From: Desulfobacterales bacterium
Lineage (GTDB): Bacteria; Desulfobacterota; Desulfobulbia; Desulfobulbales; JAGXFP01
Length of the DNA stretch: 64,000 nt
NCBI GenBank assembly: GCA_024637225.1
Contig: JAGXFP010000047.1
Span: forward strand, 1 to 64,000
Reading direction: 5' to 3'
Shown here in pieces: positions 36,547-44,694 of this stretch. Position numbers and translations under genes: made by a program. Numbering within the stretch: position 1 is the stretch's first letter; every line of letters starts with the position of its first letter. The notes beneath the pieces were generated by a model that was given only the letters and a program-made list of their open reading frames with translations, ran no database searches and was not told the origin of the DNA.

Positions 36547-37563
36547 ATGAACCTAAGAACAAGTCTTGTGAAGGGAGTGCTGCTCGGCGTCTTGCTGACA
36601 ATCCCTTTCACCGGCGGTTGTACGGGCAAGCTCAAGGAAGACAATCCTATAATTCCCGTTCGGGAGTATGAAAAAATGCTCCTCGGCAAACTTACTTCGG
36701 ACTATATAGGCAACGAAAACTGCCTTAAGGGATGTCATACCCATGACACATTAGCCCTCGATTTCAAATCGAGCACCATGGGCGACCAACTCCAACAATC
36801 CTCCCATGGCATGAAAATCGTCGACTGCGAGTCATGTCACGGCCCCGGCAGTGAACTGATGGATGAAATCGTCGGTCTCGATGTGGATAAAAACAGACAG
36901 GAGATCGTCGAAGCCCACCGGGATAACCTGATCAATTACAGTACCCTGCCGGCCGGCGCCCTCTCCCTGATCTGCCTGAAATGCCATACAACCAACGCGA
37001 CCTTTAATATTCATAACTGGAATTCCGGCGTCCATGTCTTTAACGGCGTATCCTGTTCCAACTGCCACCCGATCCATGCCGGAGCCGACCTGATTACCCC
37101 GCCCCGGGATGTTCCCGGTTTGTGCTTCTCCTGCCATATCGAATTAAAAGCCCAATTCTCTCTGCCGAGCCATCATCCGGTCAGGGAAGCCAAGATGTAC
37201 TGTGTCGACTGTCACGACCCTCATGGAACGGCAAATCCCGGTCAACTGAAAGAAATCAACGAAAAAGAGACCTGCGGACGCTGCCATACCGAAAAGACCG
37301 GTCCTTTTCTTTTCGAGCATGGCGACGTCACCGACAAATGCTCCAACTGCCACTCTCCGCACGGTTCGACCAACAATAATCTCCTGAAACTCCGGGAGCC
37401 TTTTCTTTGCAGGCAATGTCATCCGCAACATTCATCGGATGATACGCTTGCCGCCAAAAGCATGTTCAACACCAGATGTACGGATTGCCACTCGATGATC
37501 CATGGCAGCGACACACCGGGGGCAAGCACGGTTCCAACCAGCGGGGGGACTCTGACGCGATGA
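36547..37563 (+). CDS. decahaem c-type cytochrome lipoprotein (MtrA/DmsE-like)
   Basis: A 338-residue lipoprotein (lipobox TGGC, Cys25) that should carry electrons through or to the outer membrane. Nine CxxCH motifs are present (CESCH, CLKCH, CSNCH, CFSCH, CVDCH, CGRCH, CSNCH, CRQCH, CTDCH). A tenth, at residues 59-64, is CLKGCH, that is Cx3CH. Length and haem count match the MtrA/DmsE decahaem family, whose members usually plug an MtrB-type porin; the next gene overlaps it by ATGA and encodes such a barrel. A lipid anchor is unusual for MtrA. GGGGAAGGAG precedes the ATG. Confidence 0.9.
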   Translation: MNLRTSLVKGVLLGVLLTIPFTGGCTGKLKEDNPIIPVREYEKMLLGKLTSDYIGNENCLKGCHTHDTLALDFKSSTMGDQLQQSSHGMKIVDCESCHGPGSELMDEIVGLDVDKNRQEIVEAHRDNLINYSTLPAGALSLICLKCHTTNATFNIHNWNSGVHVFNGVSCSNCHPIHAGADLITPPRDVPGLCFSCHIELKAQFSLPSHHPVREAKMYCVDCHDPHGTANPGQLKEINEKETCGRCHTEKTGPFLFEHGDVTDKCSNCHSPHGSTNNNLLKLREPFLCRQCHPQHSSDDTLAAKSMFNTRCTDCHSMIHGSDTPGASTVPTSGGTLTR

Positions 37564-39542
37564 AAAAACCAATCTTACTTTCAGCCATTGTATTAGTGAT
37601 TCTGATGGGAGCTTCCGTCAGTTTCGCGGATTATAAGGATATCGCCGACGGAGTAGACTCCGTCTTTAAATTCTGGGCCGGCGGCTCGCTGCGGGAAACC
37701 GACACCACCGTCAATGAAAGCTTCGCCGACCAACAATCCCCCCCTCTTCCCGAAGCAGACGGCCGAGTCGGAACCGCCAAGGCCGGCGAGTACTACTATG
37801 GCGAAAGCTCGGCCAGCGGCGGTTTCTTTTTAAAGACGGCCAAACTGCCCCAGCGCATCCACCTGGAATTGGATTATTTTAACGACAAGGAATGGTACGG
37901 AGATTTCCGCTATTCATATCTGGACTATGTGCAGATCCGGGTCTTGCCCCGCCGCCTCTATCACAACCTCGACAATATCACGATTTACGACTTCACTCCC
38001 ACCGACCCGACCTTCTCCGAAATCGAAATAAATGACCAGGGCATCGACGACTACGGATTGCGCACCGACATCAACAAGTACAAGCTCCGCTTTAAAACAC
38101 CCAATTTTCCCTTCCATCTTTATGGTAACGGAGAGACCGTAAGGCGAGCAGGCACCCGGCAGGATCGTTTTCTGGGCGGCTCCGCTTTCTTCTCTGATCT
38201 GCTCAGAACCACCGAGAGCCGTGAAGTCGACCAGGAGAAACTGGAGTACACCATTGGCGCCAACGCCCACCTGGGAATGATCGAATTCGACCTTTCCCAT
38301 AAAAACCGTAATTTCGAGAGCGACGTGGACGCCCCCACCTACGATTACACAGGCGGCACTTCCGTGCACGGCGTCACCCCGGAACTTGAGGCAACCACCG
38401 ATACCCTGAAGATCCATACTTCCCATTCGGGCCGGATTTTTGCCGCCGCCACATTTTCACAGTTGAAAAGCGAAAACACAGACAGCGGCGCCGAAGCGGA
38501 AAACACATTGAGCTACGGGGAGATATTCTGGCTGCCCGCCACTTATCTGGCGATGACCGCAAAGTTCCGCCACCAGGAAAATGAATCCAGCTCCCCCGAC
38601 ACGGTTACGGGAACCGACTGGCAGGGAAACAGCACTACTTATATCGTCAATCCCGGCGTTGTGTCCGATACAGATACCGCCATTTTCAGTATTCGCTACT
38701 CTCTTATTCCTAAAACAAACCTTAATTTCAAATACACTAAAAAGATCAAAGAGGTCGATGATCAATCCGCCCAGGACTGGAGTACACCTCCCAAAAGGAC
38801 CAAGGACGAATATGAACTTGGACTGAGCAACTGGGTTATTCCGAAGGTCAGGACTACCGCCAAGTTTATTCATACCAGGGTTTCGACCGACTTAGATCCG
38901 AACTCGATAAACAATATGCCGGATCAGACCAATCAGGTCAATCTCGGGATGACCTGGACCATAACCCCTAAAATCATGACCTACGGCAACGCTTATGTGG
39001 CCAGGGAAGACACGGACAGCAACCGAATGGGAGGCGGCATCACCAACGCCAACGAGGCCGAAGCGTTGCGGCAGCGATATCTGTTAAGCATCGCCTTTAT
39101 GCCCACTGACAAGTTGACTATTTCACCCACCTATACTTATTTGTCCGACGAGGAAAGCCGGGATATAGTCTGGAACGCCGCGATCGACTCCGATTACACC
39201 AATGAACAGACCGCCCATAACTACGCACTAAACCTGCTCTACATGCCCGCCGAGATACTGGCCTTCAACTGTTCGGTAGACTACACAACAAGCGACGGCA
39301 ATTACTACCCGAGTCATCCCTTTATCGCTTCGACCGGCAGTTACAACACCGTCGAAGTCGCTCAGTTTTCCAGGGTGCGCACAGAGGAGATCAATGTGCG
39401 TTTCGATACCGATTTAGACCTCGACCATGGTTGGGGAATCGGCCTGAATCTCCGCTACACCGATTGGCGGGATGACTCATTCGACAATCCGGCCGATGGC
39501 GAATTCCTGGGCGGTCTGCTGAAGTTAACCAAGGTTATGTGA
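37560..39542 (+). CDS. MtrB/PioB-like outer-membrane beta-barrel porin
   Basis: A 660-residue outer-membrane protein. Residues 1-~23 are a signal peptide (ending VSFA-DYKD). The rest is rich in alternating aromatic/polar beta-strand sequence (FRYSYLDYVQIRVLP, LNLLYMPAEILAFNCSVDYT, IGLNLRYTDW), as expected for a large barrel of the MtrB/PioB type that sheaths a decahaem cytochrome. The ATG overlaps the cytochrome stop (CGATGA); the track's upstream extension runs inside that gene. The CxxC of Shewanella MtrB is not present. Similarity is by composition and context, so a database comparison would firm it up. Confidence 0.8.
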   Translation: MKKPILLSAIVLVILMGASVSFADYKDIADGVDSVFKFWAGGSLRETDTTVNESFADQQSPPLPEADGRVGTAKAGEYYYGESSASGGFFLKTAKLPQRIHLELDYFNDKEWYGDFRYSYLDYVQIRVLPRRLYHNLDNITIYDFTPTDPTFSEIEINDQGIDDYGLRTDINKYKLRFKTPNFPFHLYGNGETVRRAGTRQDRFLGGSAFFSDLLRTTESREVDQEKLEYTIGANAHLGMIEFDLSHKNRNFESDVDAPTYDYTGGTSVHGVTPELEATTDTLKIHTSHSGRIFAAATFSQLKSENTDSGAEAENTLSYGEIFWLPATYLAMTAKFRHQENESSSPDTVTGTDWQGNSTTYIVNPGVVSDTDTAIFSIRYSLIPKTNLNFKYTKKIKEVDDQSAQDWSTPPKRTKDEYELGLSNWVIPKVRTTAKFIHTRVSTDLDPNSINNMPDQTNQVNLGMTWTITPKIMTYGNAYVAREDTDSNRMGGGITNANEAEALRQRYLLSIAFMPTDKLTISPTYTYLSDEESRDIVWNAAIDSDYTNEQTAHNYALNLLYMPAEILAFNCSVDYTTSDGNYYPSHPFIASTGSYNTVEVAQFSRVRTEEINVRFDTDLDLDHGWGIGLNLRYTDWRDDSFDNPADGEFLGGLLKLTKVM

Positions 39543-39576
39543 GCTAAATCAAATCCACGCTAAGGATGAACAGGCC

Positions 39577-40482
39577 ATGCTAAAACTTCTTCTTGGTGCA
39601 GCCGTTCTGCTCTTCGCCAATATGCATCAGGTTGCCATGGCGGAGACAGTCGGTGCTTTAATGCCGGCAAAAGATATCCCTTATTATGTGGAGATTCACG
39701 ACACCATGACCCGGGAGTTGCAAAGCCTGAACGCGAATTCCAATGTTATACTCCAAAGACCTTCACCGAACGTGCGGGCCTGGAGCAATGCCACCCGTAA
39801 ACTGGTTATCCTGGGATCGGAAGTTATTGTCGCCTACGGTTCGGCTACGGCGATCTGCGTCGGCAGCGAAAACGAAGATGTGCCGGTGGTATACAGCGGC
39901 GCTTACAAACCGGCCGGGTGCGGGATTGCCGGCAAGGTGACCGGCATGGAATCGACTATTCCACTGGATAGCCTGATCGACAACCTTAAAAAAATCTCCA
40001 AGTTTTCTACACTGGCGATTCTCTATGCCAAGGAAGAGCAGGGTTCGATAATGCAGATGGAAGAAGCAGCCGCCCTGGCCGTTAAAGCCGGAGCCGAAGT
40101 TATCAAAATAGATGTCCACGATGAGAGTTCTTTTGCCCTTCCCGATGTCGATGCGGTCTTTTTGACCGGAGCCGCGACCATCAATCAAAAAGAAAACCTC
40201 GAAGCCATCATAACAAGCGCCCGCGCCAAGAAAATCGCCAGCGCCTCGGTCTTGAGCGGCACCTGTGAACTCGGCGTGCTTATATCGTTGTCGGCCAACC
40301 CGGAACATCAGGGTATAGGGACCGCGAAAATGGTGGCGGCAATCCTGGATGGAAAAAGTCCCGGGGACATCCCGCCCGATAAAAACCCGGAGGCCGAGAT
40401 GACCATCAACCTCAAGGAGGCCAAGGAACTTGGTTTCAGTGTCCCCTTTGAACTGCTCGGTACCGCCAGGTTGGTAAAATAG
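39577..40482 (+). CDS. periplasmic ABC substrate-binding-like protein, solitary
   Basis: A 301-residue exported protein (signal peptide ending QVAMA-ETVG). It resembles the PF04392 binding-protein family: two lobes, with LVILGSEVIVAYGSATAICV, VPVVYSGAYKP, KKISKFSTLAILYAKEEQGS and DAVFLTGAATINQKENLEAI. No ABC permease or ATPase is adjacent. Lying 34 bp downstream of the barrel gene and upstream of the 13-haem cytochrome, it is probably part of the same transcript. It might bind a small ligand or assist the conduit; the ligand is unknown. Confidence 0.75.
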   Translation: MLKLLLGAAVLLFANMHQVAMAETVGALMPAKDIPYYVEIHDTMTRELQSLNANSNVILQRPSPNVRAWSNATRKLVILGSEVIVAYGSATAICVGSENEDVPVVYSGAYKPAGCGIAGKVTGMESTIPLDSLIDNLKKISKFSTLAILYAKEEQGSIMQMEEAAALAVKAGAEVIKIDVHDESSFALPDVDAVFLTGAATINQKENLEAIITSARAKKIASASVLSGTCELGVLISLSANPEHQGIGTAKMVAAILDGKSPGDIPPDKNPEAEMTINLKEAKELGFSVPFELLGTARLVK

Positions 40483-40673
40483 TGTTTTATAAATTATCAT
40501 CTCGCTTCAACAGGCATGTTTCCGACCAGTAAATCATCAATCGGCGCATACCGAACGGTTGGGTCACTGCCAAGGCTTTAATTTTTATATCATCAATTTT
40601 ATCGCGTAAATATCTGGAAGGATGAATGGCCGCAAAGTCCCGTAAACCGGCTTGGCCGTGAAAGGAGGAAGTT

Positions 40674-43034
40674 ATGATGTCTGGTAAAAAAGTGATCCTG
40701 TTGGCCGCCTCTCTATTGGCTATGTCACTTTGGGGTTGCAGCACCGATTTCGATGCCGAAAACAATTCGGCCGCAAGCGATGCCACGATATCCGAAGCGA
40801 CCCTGGCTGGGGCGGGAAACTGCGTGGGCTGCCATGAAGATGCCGATCTGAGCACCGCCGACAGCCCCCAGGCCGTAGCCGATTATCTGGCCGGTAAGCA
40901 TGTCATCCATAGCACAAGCATCAATGCCGGTTCTGACTCCGGTTGTCTGGAATGTCATGACCCGCTGGGTGACGGTCCCAGCCTGGAGCAATACATTACT
41001 GACCCGGCTAATATCCCCCTTGATGGACTGGCCGCTGTAACCTGCGAAACCTGCCACGGCGGCGGTGGGGACCATGTAAGCGGGCAACTTCCGGTTCCCT
41101 ATGTAACTCCCGACTACAACCGCTGCGGCCAGTGCCACAACGCAGACGTTGACCACCACAAATACCACCCGGAAGCTGACAGTATTGTCGAGAAAGTCAG
41201 CGCTTCGCCCCATCTAACCGGGGTCCGGAAGACCGAAGCGCCTTGCGCAAAATGCCACTCCGATGAAGGCGCCAAACTCTACAAGAATGTAGTCGGTATT
41301 CCTGCCGTTATTGAAACAAATGCTTCCGCTGCAATAACGAAAGCTTCACCTATCCAGTGCCGGACTTGTCATCAGGCGCACAGTCTTGAACTGCTGCTTG
41401 CCGCCGATGAAAACTATCCGGGTTCAGCCGAATTCAATACCTGCACCAACTGCCACCAGACAGATTATGCCTACCACGGCGAAACCGGTCCGGTGGGACT
41501 CGATCTCGCCAGGGTGATCTACGATACCCATTTTGACGATCCATTTACCCCGGATATAGAAGGTTACAACCTGGGACCCGATCATGATCTGGATGATGAT
41601 CCGCTTACTACTATTTTTGGTTCTGCCAGCGAGCGGGTCTGCCGCGACTGCCATGACGTCCATGAGGCCGATACAACCATAAACAAGCAATGGGCCAACT
41701 CCAGCCATGGCGGAAATATCGCCCAGCTCAAAGCTGCGGCGGTTGTAGCAGCGGGCACCGCGGAAGCTGCCCTGACCGCGGGAGTTGACAGCACCACCGG
41801 CTCGGACTTCCCCGGCGACCTTACCACCGGCGATGCCTGGGAACATTACGACTGGAAAGACACCACCAATCGTGACACCTGCCAGCGCTGCCATACCGCA
41901 ACCGGGGCCAGGAACTACCTTGAGGCGATGATCTCTCTGAATGACGACGATACAACCAACGATATCACCTACGACCCAATCAATAATGACTTCAGTCACC
42001 TGGCCGGCAATGCCCAGGAGATGCTCTACTGCTGGGGCTGCCATGCCAACAACTCCGGCGATCTGCGTAATCCCGGCGGACGCACCATCGAATACGTCGA
42101 TGAGGACGGCGAGCTGCTGCCCGAGTTGCCGGTACTGCCCGATCTGGGCAAGTCCAATGTCTGCAATTCCTGCCACAGCGGCCGAGGCAATATGGATTCC
42201 TATGGTTTGAGCGGAAACCCGTCAACGCCCATGACCTCCGCACCCGGTTACACCGGCAAGAACGTCACCGCAACCCACTACCTGGCCGCTTCGGCAACCA
42301 TTTACCAGGCTCAAACCAAGGTCGGCTATCAGTACCCGGATTTGTCTTACGCCGATAAGTCTTTTTATAGTCATAAATCAATCGGAATTAACTCCGACTC
42401 TCCCGAAACAGGATCCGGGCCTTGTGCTTCCTGTCATCTTGAGGACTCCAATCATCGCCTGCAGATAATCGAAAGGGATGCCGCCGGGATTATTACCGAG
42501 TTAAAGGCCGCGATCTGCGTTTCCTGCCACAACGGGAAAAGCACCCTATTCGTGGCCGCGAGCCTGGTTGGCACAACCCAGGATATTTGGAATGATGTCA
42601 CCGAAACTGCGGTATCGACCACGGTTACTGCTCAGCTGGTCGATGATTCGGTTGCCGAACTCAACTCCAAGTCCGACGGCTTCCATGAAGCACTGGCTAT
42701 TGTCGCCGAGGAATTAGCCGCCGATGGACTTAATTTCACCCCGAATTCATACCCCTATTTTAACGGCCCCAGCTGGGTCAACGAAGGAACCTTCGGAGCG
42801 GCCCATAACCTTAACTATCTTTATAATGAACCGGGCGCTTACGCCCATAACCGCTTTTACGCCAAACGGCTGATCTTCGACTCGATCGACTGGCTGGACG
42901 ACGGAGTGCTTGACGGGACCATTAACATCGATGCCGTGACCTACCCTGACGCAGCCGCCTGGTTCGGGGCGGCCGAGACAGCCGATTCCACGGCCGTCCC
43001 GTCCATTGCCGTGGGTGATGCCAACCGACCCTGA
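40674..43034 (+). CDS. 13-haem c-type cytochrome lipoprotein, probable cell-surface reductase
   Basis: A 786-residue lipoprotein (lipobox SLWGC, Cys22; Ser at +2 suits outer-membrane sorting) with thirteen CxxCH motifs, from CVGCH near residue 48 to CVSCH near residue 625. The last ~160 residues have no haem motif and contain GPSWVNEGTFGAAHNLNYLYNEP, a segment resembling C-termini of other multihaem cytochromes. It is the expected third part of a porin-cytochrome conduit, passing electrons to extracellular acceptors. GGAGG precedes the ATG. The 190-bp gap from the previous gene may hold its own promoter. Acceptor unknown. Confidence 0.88.
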   Translation: MMSGKKVILLAASLLAMSLWGCSTDFDAENNSAASDATISEATLAGAGNCVGCHEDADLSTADSPQAVADYLAGKHVIHSTSINAGSDSGCLECHDPLGDGPSLEQYITDPANIPLDGLAAVTCETCHGGGGDHVSGQLPVPYVTPDYNRCGQCHNADVDHHKYHPEADSIVEKVSASPHLTGVRKTEAPCAKCHSDEGAKLYKNVVGIPAVIETNASAAITKASPIQCRTCHQAHSLELLLAADENYPGSAEFNTCTNCHQTDYAYHGETGPVGLDLARVIYDTHFDDPFTPDIEGYNLGPDHDLDDDPLTTIFGSASERVCRDCHDVHEADTTINKQWANSSHGGNIAQLKAAAVVAAGTAEAALTAGVDSTTGSDFPGDLTTGDAWEHYDWKDTTNRDTCQRCHTATGARNYLEAMISLNDDDTTNDITYDPINNDFSHLAGNAQEMLYCWGCHANNSGDLRNPGGRTIEYVDEDGELLPELPVLPDLGKSNVCNSCHSGRGNMDSYGLSGNPSTPMTSAPGYTGKNVTATHYLAASATIYQAQTKVGYQYPDLSYADKSFYSHKSIGINSDSPETGSGPCASCHLEDSNHRLQIIERDAAGIITELKAAICVSCHNGKSTLFVAASLVGTTQDIWNDVTETAVSTTVTAQLVDDSVAELNSKSDGFHEALAIVAEELAADGLNFTPNSYPYFNGPSWVNEGTFGAAHNLNYLYNEPGAYAHNRFYAKRLIFDSIDWLDDGVLDGTINIDAVTYPDAAAWFGAAETADSTAVPSIAVGDANRP

Positions 43035-43149
43035 TTGAATGAAACATCATATGATCCAAAGGTACCGTTATTCCGCTATGAGAGTGATTACGGGTGCCTT
43101 TATTGTTTTTTTATTTATAAACAAATAAATACTCCTGGCGGAGAAAGAG

Positions 43150-44409
43150 ATGCGCAATAAAAATAATCCACTGATCGTTAAAATACTGATCTTGACCGCA
43201 ATGCTCTGCTTCTCGGTCAGCGCAATGGCAGCCGATCCGGCCGAACTTGTCAGGCTGCGCCATTCATTCGAGTCAGAAAAATCCCGGGTTTCAAGTGAAA
43301 GCGGGCGCCGGGATCTGGTCAACAACTATATTCAGCAGTTGACTGATCTGGCCACCGATCTGAGGATTTACAAAAACGACCGGGAGGGGACTAACGCGGT
43401 CCGTCATGAAATCCGCAATGCTAAAAAAGAACTGGAAGCCGATCTTTCCCTTCCCAAGCCGGAACAGGAACCCACCAAGGCGCAAGCCCCCCCTAGGGCC
43501 GAACCGGAGCCGGTTCCAGTGGACAAACTGGGGCCGACAGTGACCGAATCTGCTACAAAGCCCGAGCCTGGATCGATACCCGAACTAACTGGCGGAAAAT
43601 TCGCTACCAAGCCCGGGCCGGAACCGGCCCCCCTGGACACCAGACCGGAAGCCAGACCCGCACCCCGACCGCAAGCAGATACTCCGGTTACCACGCCGAT
43701 AGCTAAGCCCATGTCCGAGCCTGAACCGCCAAAGGTCAATACTGCGCCTAAAACAAAATCCGCTCCCGCACCGGTGTCTAGCCCTGCAGAGACAGAAACC
43801 AGGCAAGCGCCGAAAAGAGTATCCAAACCGCAGCCGGAATCGGCAGCAAGGAAGAGGGCTCCTGAACCAGAGCCTAAGCCGGCACCAAAACCGGTGGTGA
43901 CCAACGCTGTCAAGCCCGCCGCGACCCCGGTTCCCGCAATACCAGCTCCCAAACCGGTGGTTAAGAAGGCGGCTCCGAAACCACAGCCTGTGCCAGCCGA
44001 GGAGAAAAAAGCCGCTCCCCCAGAAAAACACAGTCCCCAGACCCATGTCAGCAGCGAACAGGGTTTGGCCGGCCCGCCGGGCGTCAATGGTAAAAACGTC
44101 TATACTTTCGAGCTGCCCGGTATAGGAGAAACAACCACTCTCGCTTTCTGGGCAACCGGCAAGGAATCCCTCGATTCATACGGCAAGGTTTGGCTGATTA
44201 CCCCGGAAGGCCGCAGGAACATCCTCGGCATCTGGAAGGAAAGCTATCTTGATAAACCCTCCACCGAGGTTTATTCATATTACAACCTGAAACCGATAGC
44301 CGAGGATATAACCCGGAAGGTTACAACCCCCGGCACCTATAAAGTTGAATTCGAGTGGACCAACGGCAAGGACCCGTTAGTTATCTACCGGGTGGAAATA
44401 ACCTCCTGA
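43150..44409 (+). CDS. exported proline-rich protein with C-terminal beta domain
   Basis: A 419-residue protein of no recognised family. It has a signal peptide (~1-28, ending AMAADPAE), a helical region (~30-100), a low-complexity Pro/Lys/Ala/Glu stretch (~100-300; PEPEPKPAPKPV-type repeats, TonB-like), then a C-terminal domain (~305-419; YTFELPGIGETTTLAFWATG ... TYKVEFEWTNG) that looks all-beta. The linker could span the periplasm or bind peptidoglycan; the end domain could bind a partner. It is the last gene before a strong terminator, so probably belongs to the cytochrome transcript. GGAGAAAGAG precedes the ATG. Confidence 0.7.
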   Translation: MRNKNNPLIVKILILTAMLCFSVSAMAADPAELVRLRHSFESEKSRVSSESGRRDLVNNYIQQLTDLATDLRIYKNDREGTNAVRHEIRNAKKELEADLSLPKPEQEPTKAQAPPRAEPEPVPVDKLGPTVTESATKPEPGSIPELTGGKFATKPGPEPAPLDTRPEARPAPRPQADTPVTTPIAKPMSEPEPPKVNTAPKTKSAPAPVSSPAETETRQAPKRVSKPQPESAARKRAPEPEPKPAPKPVVTNAVKPAATPVPAIPAPKPVVKKAAPKPQPVPAEEKKAAPPEKHSPQTHVSSEQGLAGPPGVNGKNVYTFELPGIGETTTLAFWATGKESLDSYGKVWLITPEGRRNILGIWKESYLDKPSTEVYSYYNLKPIAEDITRKVTTPGTYKVEFEWTNGKDPLVIYRVEITS

Positions 44410-44437
44410 ACCTGCGCTTCACCTTGCTACAACTGAA

Positions 44438-44476
44438 AAAGGCCGGCGGATTTAATTATCCGCCGGCCTTTTTATT
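44438..44476 (+). terminator. strong rho-independent terminator ending the cytochrome operon
   Basis: AAGGCCGGCGGA pairs perfectly with TCCGCCGGCCTT around the loop TTTAATTA, followed by TTTTTA. Confidence 0.9.
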
Positions 44477-44694
44477 TGGGCAAATCCCGCCAGGACGAGA
44501 TCGCAACTTATTATTCATCAGAGTTACAAGGACAAGCTTACCGGATGTAGCGGTCCGCTGAAAAGTTCATTTACAATTTTTTACCCTCCTGGCATCCCGG
44601 TAGCGCACCCGAATTGCCAGGCCTGGTGTGGGAAAAATCGTAACCCTTCACCGGGGCGGTCGTCAAAGTACCAAAACCACCGGACTGTAACCGT

